Source of the DNA: Epithemia pelagica
Taxonomy: Eukaryota > Bacillariophyta > Bacillariophyceae > Surirellales > Surirellaceae
NCBI GenBank assembly: GCA_946965045.2
Contig: OX337234.1
Span: 3,596,001 to 3,660,000 of the forward strand
Reading direction: 5' to 3'
DNA length: 64,000 bases
Part shown: positions 31,480 to 42,270 of the stretch, one piece after another
Position numbering within the stretch: position 1 is the stretch's first letter
Layout of the letters: the number at the start of each line of letters is the position of its first letter
Notes under the pieces: generated by a model
What the model was told of the DNA's origin: nothing
What the model saw: the letters and a program-made list of their open reading frames with translations, nothing else
Database searches by the model: none
Position numbers and translations under genes: made by a program

Positions 31480-31820
31480 TGTACTTATGGACTTAGAAGT
31501 AGATATATACAAATAATAGTACTTACCGATAGAGCTTTAAGTACGAAGAGAGGAGCTAAGGTACTTGATAGGGGTACTTTAGGTGCCGGTGAGGAGTAAT
31601 GGTACTTGATAAGGGTACTTAAAGGATGAGGGTGAGGGAAGTGGTACTTCATTAAGGGTACTTAAGGTGGAAAAAAAAAGAGACGGTACTTGATGAAGAA
31701 GGCCTTGCAAAAAGTAAAGGAATTGGTATTGATCGAAGGGACTTGGACAAAGGCAAAGGCAAAAGTACTGAAAAAGTACCGTTTTGGCGAAAAATGGGTA
31801 CTTGGTACTTCACAACCCTG
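31480..31820. repeat. Right AAGTAC/GTACTT subterminal array
   Basis: About fourteen GTACTT or AAGTAC hexamers, most as GGTACTT at spacings of 13-40 bp. Pairs with the array at 24935-25450. Confidence 0.8.
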
Positions 31821-32340
31821 GTACGTGTACCGGGGAAAGAGCCCTGAGACAAACAATAAACATGCGCCATAGACCTAGGTGTAGGATAAAAAATGTCATG
31901 TCATTTCACTACACGACACTGATACGATATCACATTGATGTCATACTGCGACACGCACTATACCTAGTCCCGGACGACAGATCACGGGAATTTTGCACGG
32001 GGGGAATGATCTCCAACCTTCAAAGAATTATACTCGCCAGGACATAGTACAAGTAATCATAAGTCTAACATAGGCTCTAGGACTCTAGGAGCATTCAATA
32101 CTGAATATAACAGAGGAAGCATTTGAGATCATCAAACATCTGACATCCTACGCCATAGACGCATCTTACAACTGACGGTGGCTTTGAATCATCCCTTCTT
32201 GGATGGGCAGCCGTCAAGAATGAAAAAACTGAGCTTTTCAATAGGGGCTCACGAAATAGAAGGCAGAAATATGATTGGGTTAGAAAACTCACAAGACATA
32301 GACAAGACATCAAAATACTTAACGAAAACTCACACAAGAC
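31821..32340. other. Between hAT element and DDE transposase gene
   Basis: About 520 bp. No TIR partner, gene or repeat is recognised. It should contain the promoter of the gene at 32341. Confidence 0.4.
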
Positions 32341-35300
32341 ATGTCTTCTCTTGCCAGTAGACATCGCGCGCCACGCGCAAAAAGCCACGGAATTTTGCCG
32401 ACTTCCCCACGAAAACAGCCGAAACGACAGGGATTTCGTCTCCAACACGATTCCGTGCCAATGAGGCCGGTCGCGGTTGCCGTGCCCCAGGACATGGACA
32501 ATGGTGTCGATGTTTCTGGAGCGACAATGGACCCAACCACGATGACTGTCCCTGAGGAGAATGACTCTCCTCCACCACCACCAGCACCCTTGGTGGTGAA
32601 CCCATACAAAAAGCTCAGCAAGGAGCAAGAGATGGGTGGGCAGAGTCAACGACGAAACAACCAAACAAAAAGGGCAAAGTCGTTAGCACAACAGAGAAGC
32701 AACAAGAAGAGGAAGCGACAAGAGGCAAAGCAGTTGAGGCAGCTCACGCTTGAGAAGAAAAAGGCCTTTGAGCCAGACAGGGACTGCACCATCTGCAGTT
32801 CCAAAAGGCTTGGGACCAAGCCTCCCAAGCGCCCCCATCACGTCTTCTGCCCGAAGAACACAAAGACCAGGGGCATACCAGACCACTTGGTAGAGGCCAT
32901 GAAGGAGGAGGAACGACTGAAGAAAGAGGTCAACAAGGAAGTAACTTACCATCCAATCATAATGAGGCAAGAAGATTTCAACCTCTTCTTTCGTCTCAAC
33001 AATAAACCTGTCTCGGAAGCTTCAAATGAAGCAACGACCGTGACAGAGGACGATTTGAAACTTTCCAGGGTTCGAAAGGGGAAGCGCAACTGTATTGCGC
33101 GTACGGACTGCCTGATCAATAATCAGGTGATGTCCGCCGTTGGGTCGGATGAGTATGTATTTATGCAATCGGTACTGGCTAAATACAAGGAGATAGAGCA
33201 AGACGAGTCGATCACGTGTCCGAAAACAATGTACGCGCTTGCCAAGACTATTGCCGAAACTTGTTTGGAACGGAAGCGCGACGTGCGGTCACTTAAGCCG
33301 TTCATGCGCGACATGTGTTTGACTGTACCCGACGTGCGAAACAACAATAATGCCCTGTGGGACTCAATTGTAGGGCGACGTTTGTACATTGTTGACTGGG
33401 AGCTGTTTATGCCGGTGGAGTTTCAGAAAATTGGGCTTAAGTGTCCAAAGTGTAACAACTGTACACTACAACGCGAGCGGACCAACCTTTCCAAGAGCAA
33501 AAGTCTATTCCCCATTTTTGGTCTTGATGGCGCACCGTCTTACGCCCTTGTCACGCACTACCATTGCAAGGAGTGCAATACCACGCATGCCGGCAACGAC
33601 GGAGCACTTTTCAATTCGTTGCCTCCACATTTTGCGAAATGGTATCCGGTCGAAGCAAAGTGGGCTCGAGGTGCCCAGCACTTTGACATTACAACAACAA
33701 CAGTGTTGGAGGAGGAGATGCTTACCTATGGCAATGGTGACCACTGTAGTGGACTATTGTATGCTGCAATCAACAGGGATTATAGGAATAGAACAACTAA
33801 CTATTACTCCTTCTGCGATGCAACACATCAGCAAGGGCAAGAGTATCCAGCGAAAGATGGAGAGTGGCTCACCAGGTATCCTCCTCTTGGTGAGACAATC
33901 AGACAGGCCTACCACGAGGCATCAAGATCAAGACTCAATCCCTGGAGAACAAGTGACTATGAGAGGCACACCAGGGAAATCCAAGCAGTGGGCTGCCAAA
34001 CAAGTTTTGCCCAAGACCACACCTTCCAAGCAGTCAAGAACTATCCCAAGAGGCTCAAGACAGAAGCTGTATGGGATGCTGCCAATGAAGTAGGCGAGAT
34101 TGCATGTGCAATCTTGGTTCCAAACTTGGAAACCCAGACCTTCTCCCATGCTGCCCAACAACTCTGCAGCCGTGGAAATTTTAACCCGAGCGTCATCTAT
34201 TCCGACACATTCCCCCACAAGAGCGATTATTGGGTTGGATTGTTGGGTGAAGATGTAGTCCCAAGACTGGGACTCTTTCATTTCCTCCAGCGAATTATAA
34301 AGACCCTGCGCCATAAACACATGGACTTTGGTGACGCGTTGCGCGAATTGTTGGATTGCATCTACGAGTATCACGATGGTGACTTCCATAAAGTCATCAC
34401 GGCCCTGAAGAATGGCACCCTTGGAGGCAAGAAATATAATGACAAGCAAATAGCAGAAATGAGACAGACCAAGGTTTTTCGCGAAAGATACGGCAAGTAC
34501 TTACGGAAAATCATCCGCGCGTTCCAAACAATCGTGATGCGCCTGGAGGAGTGGAAGATAAAATATAAAGTGAGAAGTAGTAGTGACAGTGGGCCACCGG
34601 CACGAGGAAGGCTCAATAACAAGACACAACAACCATTGTTCACACAAGATACACACTCAGCAATCGAAAACTGTAAAAAAAGGCAGAGTTTCTCGCAGAT
34701 CCGATTCCAATCGAAGAAATGTATCGTGAGATCAAGCCACACCCGAAATCAAGCCATCAATTGTCCGAATGGGTCTCTTACCGAGGGGAATCCAAATTGG
34801 AGTCATGGCACAACAACTTGGCCCATTTCAGTAATGGGGGCACAAATGAAAAACTCTCGGACGACTTGAACTTGTGCGGAACAGCGCGGTACAACCGTCA
34901 GATTCGACACAAGCTGCGCTTTGTGTTGAAGACAACGGAACAACGCAACAAGAAAATGCCTGCGGCGTGGGAAACAGTGGTGAGTCATTGGAACCACCAG
35001 CAACTTGCCTTTATCAACAAGTTGGCCGTTCGATGGGGCGCATCCAAGTTGTTTGATGACGTCGAGCACTTACCGCAAGACAATGGTGAACGCTTTTTTT
35101 CTGAGTACTTGCAAGTTTATGAGCAACTCAACGAGGTCTGGAACATCTCGGTCCAACAGCATGACTTCTGTCCCTGTGAGAAATGCGAGGCTCAGCGCAA
35201 TATGCAAGATGAAGAAACAATGCAAACAAGCGAGACACTGGAACAACAAGATACAGAACAATCACGAGAAAATGAAAAAGAGCAACAAGTTGAGGAAAAA

Positions 35301-35783
35301 GAAGAGCATCAAGACGACGCAAACAAAGAAGATGACGATGATCCAATGTTGAGTGATGAGGAGGAAGAGCTGCCGCCACCACCAGCTCCAACAGTGCAAC
35401 AGTCTTCTCCAACACGACCACAACGACCACCACCACAAACACAACAGCAACCTGCTCCCAAATCGCCACCAAGAACAGCAATACAACCGGCCCCCAGACC
35501 AATCACCATGCCACAACCACAAATGCCATCACTTCCACCATTGCTTCCGCCAAATACGCCGCTTGCTAGTGTTCATCACTTTCAGCAACAGCTGCTGCAG
35601 CAAGCGGCGTATCACTCGTCCTACCTTGGTTGCCAACCGGTCCATCAACAACCAACACATCCACAACCGACTCAAAATTGTTGCATCCGCAATATTCAGT
35701 ATTGGCGGAGGCCCAATCGTCGGGGCATCCCACCCCATGACAAATCTTGTTCCAACCATCCCAGTAATGCATCGTACCCTTAA
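32341..35783 (+). CDS. DDE transposase with zinc-binding (DUF6729-like) N-terminal domain
   Basis: Two exons, 32341-34569 and 34683-35783, over a 113-bp intron (GTGAGA...AAAAG); 1109 residues. The split is needed because the reading frame changes; joining KIKYK to AEFLADP gives a continuous protein. The N-terminal third is basic. Then comes a domain with LKCPKCNNC, IFGLDGAPSYALVTHYHCKECNT and LP, as in DUF6729-type regions. The catalytic part shows FAQDHTFQAVKNYP (Asp559), VIYSDTFPHKSDYW (Asp622) and LGLFHFLQRI. Exon 2 adds ESWHNNLAHFSNGGTN and GTARYNRQIRHKLRF, common near the third acidic residue in such transposases, and ends in an acidic then Pro/Gln-rich tail. I am sure it is a transposase; the superfamily is not settled (KDZ-like is one option). 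No TIRs were found. Confidence 0.75.
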
Positions 35784-36410
35784 AACACAACAACAACATC
35801 GGTTAGAGAGCAGCAAAAATCAACACAGCAGCAACAGCCAACAGTCGCGACTTACCATGGAGGCCAGACACTTTAAGACAAAGATTCAAGAGATATAACA
35901 ACAACAACGACGACAACAACAACAGTAGTGAGAAAACCATCGATCAGAAAATAATGAACTAACAAAAACTGTGCAAAACTTCTCGTCCATGCCGTAGCTA
36001 TGATTGCGCGATATACTGGAAACAATGTATGCCAATATCTTCGCACAGGCAATACAATCAGAGATCAAAGGCATATGTGAGGCTGACGATGTTTTGTATA
36101 GGTAAAAGACACACGGTGTCAGCACTTACCGTAGCCAGATACGTAGAACGACCGTAGGGAACTGCCAAATCCCCCTCCACCGGGACATTGGAGCAACACG
36201 TAGTCACCACACATCCCACACAGACCAGAAGCAGTGACAAATGGACCAACCAATGAGATCATATTATGATGGTGGCAATCGCACGTTCGTAGCAAAGGGA
36301 ATCTTACCACTAATTCTTCCTCTTTTTTCTTTTTTCCTTCTTCTTCTTCTTTTTTCTCTTCCTTTCTTTCCCCTCCTCTTCTGCGACTTCCCCCTATAAA
36401 GTCGTAATAG
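35784..36410. other. Downstream of the DDE transposase
   Basis: About 630 bp with CAA and CAACAG runs at first, and a TTC/CTT-rich tract at 36315-36380. A second frame stays open to 35898 because of the Gln repeats. No gene is recognised. Confidence 0.4.
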
Positions 36411-37020
36411 AGAAGATCGATCGCATCAGTCTTAGCTTACGGACTCTTACTTACTGGAAGACACTGTGCGTTAGATAGATGTCGACGTAGTTTACAAGCA
36501 CGCTGTAGACAGGTGCACAGATGGTGGCACCCCAGGCTCCCCTGTCACCATCATTCTCATTATCTCATGGTCATCAAGATCACGGAAGATCTATCGACCG
36601 ATGAGGAAGGTACCACTACAACAAGAGCAAGTACCAGCACTAGTTCTCGAAAGAGCGACCGAACGGCTCTTCTTTCACCAGCCATGGTCCGAGGCATGTT
36701 GCCCACCTTGCGAGCTCGTTTTCCACAATATGGTCACGATATAATCTTGCAATGTGTCCCCCGGCGGGAGTCGGCGGTCTTTCAGCCCGCAATTGGTGAT
36801 GTAACAGGATTCAGATTACGACAGGAATGAGAAAAGATTACTCGTCCCACCACGGGAATACAATCAGAGCCTGTAGTAGAAGTCCGACATGATAAGTTCT
36901 CGACGCAAGCAACGAGAAGAATTCAACAGTCCCAATAAACAGTCGGAGCTATTTGTTCGCGAACATGAAGGCCTTCAAGCCGGACATGGTGGATTTCACC
37001 TAAGATATGGTTGAAGGTAG
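36411..37020 (+). pseudogene. CRAL-TRIO/bZIP fragment D, decayed relative of copy A
   Basis: Matches copy A at its two ends only. The 5' part reproduces the copy A leader (CCCCTG.CACCATCATTCTCAT) and codes LLSPAMVRGMLPTLRARFPQ and HDIILQCVPRRESA. The sequence then jumps to the zipper: 36896-37000 codes SSRRKQREEFNSPNKQSEL, matching the copy A basic region and first heptads. The whole ligand-binding part is gone and the two remnants are not in one clean frame. Confidence 0.8.
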
Positions 37021-37343
37021 ATGACCAAAGTTGCCACACGAAGGACTTGTCTCGAGGCGTACAAAGTCGATCGAATACACCGCTCTGAGCTCGTTGAGAA
37101 TACATTTTTGCCCACGAGAGTGTCTTTCTACTTAAATGTCAGAGCAAGATACGTTTTTCCTTGAGGAATCTTGCACGGCATCCGTGGCACTTTCACTGCA
37201 TCTTCTTGCAGTAACAGCTTTGTAATTCCAGCAGAGTCAAACCGCAAGCACCACAAAGACTAAAAGTGATGGCAATTCCAACCTGCCTTGTTGCCGGAAC
37301 TCTTGGCTCGCACGGACTTTTTGGGTCTTCCTCTGCCGGAACC

Positions 37344-38639
37344 AACATTCGCCATTATTTCCCCTCCATATTGGTGAGGCGGCCAGACCAAATTTGGTCG
37401 CGTGTACTGGACACGTGCTAGGGAGAGCTTGCTCTCAAACAGGGTGGCTTTGCCAGCTCTCCAACTGCCAGCAAGCGGCCCTGCGTGGATGACGGTTGGT
37501 TGTTTCATAATGCCGGACAAGCACACAACACACAATCCTTTTCTCTTGCCAAAGCACATCGCATTAATGGCATTCCAGGTGAGCTTAATCCATTGCGGAT
37601 TGCCATGACAATTACATTGCTCATGCTCACTCACACTTGTCGCTTTTGCTTGCTCTGCTCATTGGACGAGAGTCTGCTCATCTGCTGTGTCTCTGGCTCA
37701 GCAGCTCATTACTTGCCATTGTTCATTTCTGTTGAAATGAGACCCATAACTTTCATTGCATTTATCCACAGACTATAAACCTTCTTTTCTTTATTTCCTA
37801 GAAATAGAACTCAAGTGCTAGCCATCTATAGAGTTTAGTGCCTTCTGTTTTCGTGTTGTACATCTGTTTTCTGTTTGGAGCACGTCAATGACCCTCAGTT
37901 GCACCATGAACACATGACAGAGCAGCTCTTACAAGCTTGTACAGCTACAAATTGAATCATTCGCTGTTTGACTCTCGATCTAGGAGCTGATAATTAGAAA
38001 GTAGGGTGTGGGAGGAGCAAGATGGAGCCATCTACTTGAAGCAAAAACAACAAAATGTTTGGTCGTTGAGAAATGATTGAGAATGATGCTACAATATGAA
38101 TAGTGAATCATCTATCCTACAGAAGACATGAAAGTAACAAACCAGCCAACAATCAAACAACAAAAGAATTACAAGAAGGGGAAAGGAAAAGATATTCCAC
38201 TCGACCATAAGCAGCTTATACCTAGTCTACTCGTACAACATGAGACAAAACCAAAGGATCATGCATGAACAAAAGGAAAGATTGCAGCAGTGATGAGTAA
38301 GAAGAAAGAAAAGGAGACAACAAGATTAGAAATAAGCAGCAGTAGTGAGAAGTTAGAAGTGATTCAGCCCAGCATGATCCGTCCATGGTTCTTACCTCAC
38401 GTCATGGTCAAGCATTTGCCAGGGTTTTGGGTTTTGTGACAGACGAGAGCGAGAGGGTTGTCCAAATTTATGAGCATTCGTCTCAAACAAGGACGCAAGC
38501 CGACCTTGATGTAACGGTGTTGGCAATTAGGGATACTTAAAGCTACCTGAAGCAGTGGCGGGCGACATTGAAAACAGGATAGGGTTGGGGATTTGTCTGG
38601 CCGTCTCACCAATATGGAGGGGAAATAATGGCGAATGTT
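37344..38639. mobile_element. 1.3-kb element with about 44-bp TIRs, interior shared with the 15-kb element
   Basis: 37344-37387 and 38596-38639 are inverted repeats (AACATTCGCCATTATTTCCC at the outer end; one mismatch seen). Most of the interior matches the interior of 15062-16446 in reverse orientation, for example GTGGATGACGGTTGGTTG at 37485 against CAACCAACCGTCATCCAC at 16238, and CAAATGCTTGACCATGACG near 38400 in inverted form. The TIRs are unrelated to those of the other element. A minus-strand frame over the left end contains GRGRPKK, an AT-hook-like motif, but I do not call a gene. Confidence 0.75.
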
Positions 38640-38881
38640 TTGTGGATCAATGTCTTGGATGTAAAACGCACGAATACAGAATACATCATTGAATGTTGAA
38701 TTTTTGGAAAAACACAGAGGGCGCCGATCTCCGGAAGTTATAAGTTTTTCTTGGGGGGTCGCCCCTCGCCACGCGCAACTCGCAACTCGCAACAGTCGTC
38801 TGAAATTATTAGTACAAGGAATAAGAAAATAAAATAATAATAAAAGCGACAAGGTCGTTTCTGTGCAATTCCTGGTTATAT

Positions 38882-39584
38882 TGGGTCTTTACTGAAATGT
38901 TTTTATCATAAACACAACATAAAACATAAACACAAAGTTTTTGCCTCGTTATGTTATGTTTATGTTTATGACTGCTCATGCCACTGAAACTCTTTGAAAC
39001 ATAAAACATAATAGCGAAACATAAAACATAGCAGCGGGAACACAAAAATTCTCCAAAGTTTCCCCCCACCTCAATCCGACGCATCTCTATGCTTTTGCCT
39101 TGCTTTTCTTTGGCATCAAAAAAGAGGTGCTGGTGTGATGGTCAAGCTTGATGATTCTTCTTCTTTCTTCCTTCTTCCTTCTTCTTTCTTCTTTCTCCTT
39201 TCTTCCTTCTTCCTTCTTCCTTCTTCCTTCTTCCTTCTTCTTTCTTCCTTCTTCCTTCTTCCTTCCTCATCAAGCTTTGAGCGGAAGTGACATACCCAGC
39301 GTACCAGTGTAACCAGAGAGTCCCATGAATCTGGTGGGGAACTCGTGTCAATTTTCATGCGCATGCCCGGTGTTGGGCATGCGTTCAGAAATTTTCGGAT
39401 GTGTTTTGTGTTATGTTTGAACACAACGGTTATGAGGCATGAATTCATGCCTCATAACCAAGCGACGAATCATAAACTTAAACATAACCAATAGGTTATG
39501 AGCGGGTTATGAGCCCTACAAAAATTTGCGTTGTGTTTATGTTTTATGTTATGTTTATGATAAAAACATTTCAGTAAGGACCCA
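38882..39584. mobile_element. 0.7-kb MITE-like foldback element
   Basis: Ends TGGGTCTTTACTGAAATG and CATTTCAGTAAGGACCCA form TIRs of about 60 bp that continue through CATAAACAC-type AT-rich sequence. Inside are a GAAGGAAGAAA-type simple repeat (39155-39268) and a 32-bp perfect palindrome. No coding capacity. Confidence 0.8.
39428..39459. repeat. 32-bp perfect palindrome
   Basis: Symmetric around GAATTC (39441-39446), with GGTTATGAGGCAT on the left arm and its exact complement on the right. It lies inside the MITE-like element. Confidence 0.95.
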
Positions 39585-40038
39585 TTCTCTATTGTCTAGT
39601 ATCATTTCTTGTTTTGTCAGCAAGGAAATAATAAATATTAATATTCGACTTACCTTAATCTTATAGTCTAGATATTGTCTATCGTGGATGGTGGATGGTG
39701 GTTGGTGGTTGGTGATTGGTGGTTGGTGGTTGGTGGTCCAAGGTCCAAGGTACGTCGTGGTCTATACTGGATTCTGAATACTATGAGAAAAAGAAAATTG
39801 CGCCAAAGCCGACGTGTTTTTATTTTGACGACTGGATCGTGCCAGTCGCGTGTCGCATTGTGCTCATCCAAGCGAACCCAAATGACAAATGACTTTCATG
39901 GTGAGCGATCAGCGCTGATCGGGTTCGCGTCGCCAACCCAAAGAAGAGAGAAGACGCAAAACGCTAAATTCTATAATTCTTGGAAATTTTGAACCATAAC
40001 AAGTCAGCGGAGTACGGAACGATTCACCAGACAAGACG
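39585..40038. other. Upstream region of copy B
   Basis: About 450 bp. Has a GGTTGGT/GGATGGT low-complexity tract at 39685-39745. Presumably holds the copy B promoter. Confidence 0.45.
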
Positions 40039-42270
40039 ATGAACAACAACAGGTGGGATGGAAGATTAAGTTTATATCTTCATGGTAACGACAATACAGA
40101 TCCACAGCAAGAGTCAAATGAGGCAAATGGGCTATCAAGGCCTTCCACCGCGCCCTTGCATCCATCGTTGGCTGCACAGTTGTCTACCTATCCGTATACT
40201 TCCCCCGATTTGAGTTTTGTCGGACGTAGAAGGGTTGCAGAGGCCCTTTCAAGACAATCTGGACAAGGGGCTACCTCTGTTTCTCCATCCTTGCCACGTT
40301 CAGCAACTTCAGCTGCGTCGCTATACGGAACTGTAGCTCCTTCTTTAGCTGCCGCTGGTCTTCCCATTGCCGCAGCACAAGCCGTCTCGCCTGTTCGTTC
40401 TTCAGCTGTGGCTGCATCACTTTCTGGTGGTGTTCTAGCTCCAACGGCAGCTGTCGGTCGTCCTGCTGTTCCGATCAATCCCTCAGTGGCTCCGTCGAAC
40501 CATCCTCGTGGTCTGGATTCGACGACAGTCCAGGTCAGCCCGCGTGACCTCGAAGATCTGCATCAACTGCCAGCCTTGAGAGAACGTGTCCGTCGCCACA
40601 CAGAAGATGTGATTGCATGTTTGCCACAGCATCTAACAGGAGCGTACAGGGAAGCCATGAGACGAGCCCCCGATCTGGTACGAACCGAGACGGATCCTCT
40701 CCAGTTTATCCGATACTGCAACTACAACATGGTGGAGGGAGCGAAGCGGCTGTGCTCCTATTGGACGGAACGATTGGCCTTGTTTGGACCACAAAGGGCG
40801 TTTTTGCCTCTAACACTCACAGGAACGGGAGCTCTGACACCGGAAGATTTGATATCACTTCGAGCCGGTTTCCCAGTCCTCTTGCCATTGACAGCACATT
40901 CCAGTAAACAGTTTTGCTTGTTGCTGGATCGGCGAAAACGAGTTGCCGGCACAAGCTTCGAGCAAATCTTTCGATGTTTCTTTTACATGTTCAAGCTTGT
41001 GGCGGAAGACACGTTGACGCAGCTGGATGGAGCCTATTGCTTCATCGTTTCGATTACACCTCGAACGGAAGATCACAACAACAATTTGATACAAGGCCTG
41101 GCTTCGTTGACAACGCGAATCTTCCCAGTCAAACTCAAGTTTCATCTACTGAGTCTACCAAATCAAATGAGGCAAACCGTGGCTGCCGAACTGGTCGAGT
41201 CATTGACAGCTTTGTTGAAACGGCACTTTCGTGTGGGAGGACAAGATCCAGCTGTCCAAACATATGTGGAACGAGAACCGGGAGATATCTTGGAAAGCTT
41301 AAAGAAGATTGGCTTTTCACCTCAGGGGATTCCCTACTTTGTGGGTGGCGAATGGAAGTTTGAGGACTTTTCGGATTGGTGCAAAGAGCGTGTGGAAATG
41401 GAAAAGACACGATACAAGAATCGATTGCTGAAAGATGCTCCGGGTATTACAGACTGGAGCAAGTTCAATCGAACCAATGTTGCCTTGCCATCGTCCTCCT
41501 CACCCTCGAGCACTTTGCTGCCTGGAGGATCCAGCAGCAGTACCATCCTTTCCCCTAATACCATAACTTCCACAACAGGTAAAACTCCTCGTCCTCATTT
41601 GCATAATGATGATACTACTAGTCCTCATCCAGCAATCAATGCTACTGTTCCTCTTTGTGGTACTGTCGTTCCTCCTACAGGTGGTCTGAGAGCTACCCTT
41701 GCTGCGCAATCAGCAGGACATGCAACGCATACGAACCTCCAACAGCAAAGGATGGGCCATGGAACTTCTATCTCTGGACCAGCAGTGGCTGCACCAGCAG
41801 CGGCTGCCGTGGCAATGTCCGACCATGGCCCCAGAACCGTGGCAGCAGCCAAAGCCGCCAGTACTCCTCCTCGAAGAAAGGCAGCCCCGACCAAGAAGGC
41901 TGCGGCAGAGGATGCTGATCTCACAGAAGAAGAGGCAGCTTTGGCACAACAGCGAAAACGAGAAGAACGAGTGGCAAAACGCAAAATGGCTGACATGTTA
42001 TATTCCCGTCGCAAGAGAGAACGGGAGTACATTATGGTCCAGCAGCTCAAGGAACAATCATCCGCTCTTCGAAGGGAGCAGCAAACATTGCGGAGTGTAC
42101 AAGAACGACTGACAGCCTTGTTGGCCGAAGCGGAAGCTTGCGTTGCTCACCAGCGCTCCTCAACTATACCTAATCGTATGGAGGATGACGATGAGACTGA
42201 GGATGACGATAGCACAGAGGATTTGTCGAGATTTTCGCCTCACGACGATAAGCTGGAGCTACGAACGTAA
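40039..42270 (+). CDS. CRAL-TRIO/bZIP fusion protein, copy B
   Basis: 743 residues in one exon, the longest and cleanest member. After an Ala/Ser-rich leader, residues about 175-455 hold the CRAL-TRIO-like part: DPLQFIRYCNYNMVEGAKRL, YWTERLALFGPQRAFLPLTL, LLLDRRKRVAG, IFPVKLKFHLLSL and GIPYFVGGEWKFEDF. After a long Ser/Thr/Ala linker the C-terminus reads KRKMADMLYSRRKRER: Asp652-x7-Arg660-x9-Leu670, then Leu677, Leu684 and Leu691, four perfect heptad leucines. The bZIP invariant Asn is Asp here as in copies A and C. The protein ends in an acidic DDETEDDD-type tail, which could act in activation. Inferred location is nuclear, binding DNA as a dimer. Confidence 0.85.
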   Translation: MNNNRWDGRLSLYLHGNDNTDPQQESNEANGLSRPSTAPLHPSLAAQLSTYPYTSPDLSFVGRRRVAEALSRQSGQGATSVSPSLPRSATSAASLYGTVAPSLAAAGLPIAAAQAVSPVRSSAVAASLSGGVLAPTAAVGRPAVPINPSVAPSNHPRGLDSTTVQVSPRDLEDLHQLPALRERVRRHTEDVIACLPQHLTGAYREAMRRAPDLVRTETDPLQFIRYCNYNMVEGAKRLCSYWTERLALFGPQRAFLPLTLTGTGALTPEDLISLRAGFPVLLPLTAHSSKQFCLLLDRRKRVAGTSFEQIFRCFFYMFKLVAEDTLTQLDGAYCFIVSITPRTEDHNNNLIQGLASLTTRIFPVKLKFHLLSLPNQMRQTVAAELVESLTALLKRHFRVGGQDPAVQTYVEREPGDILESLKKIGFSPQGIPYFVGGEWKFEDFSDWCKERVEMEKTRYKNRLLKDAPGITDWSKFNRTNVALPSSSSPSSTLLPGGSSSSTILSPNTITSTTGKTPRPHLHNDDTTSPHPAINATVPLCGTVVPPTGGLRATLAAQSAGHATHTNLQQQRMGHGTSISGPAVAAPAAAAVAMSDHGPRTVAAAKAASTPPRRKAAPTKKAAAEDADLTEEEAALAQQRKREERVAKRKMADMLYSRRKREREYIMVQQLKEQSSALRREQQTLRSVQERLTALLAEAEACVAHQRSSTIPNRMEDDDETEDDDSTEDLSRFSPHDDKLELRT

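Larger units (their letters stand above)
25006..31820. mobile_element. hAT-type transposon with DNA glycosylase passenger (ends approximate)
   Basis: Two convergent genes, the glycosylase (+) and the hAT transposase (-), lie between two arrays of AAGTAC/GTACTT motifs (about 24935-25450 and 31480-31820). Candidate ends are GAAGGTAGTGAAGTAC at 25006 and its inverted relative GTACTTCACAACCCTG at 31805-31820 (13 of 16 match; CAGGG is a usual hAT terminus). The 8-bp flanks do not match as a target-site duplication, so the exact ends are unsure. That both genes belong to one element is inference from this symmetric arrangement. Confidence 0.6.

Noticed and set aside
25006-31820. 8-bp target-site duplication for the hAT element
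   Set aside because: The bases outside the candidate ends (CGAGTGGT and GTACGTGT) do not match, so I did not report one.
34570-34682. Frameshift in the DDE transposase
   Set aside because: A GTGAGA...AAAAG intron joins the two frames precisely, so splicing is the simpler explanation.
37260-37634. 124-codon minus-strand frame with GRGRPKK (AT-hook-like)
   Set aside because: It runs across the TIR of the 37-kb element, has no partner in the related element and no further recognisable content.
39155-39268. Lys/Glu/Arg repeat protein on the minus strand
   Set aside because: Translation of a GAAGGAAGAAA-type simple repeat inside a MITE-like element.
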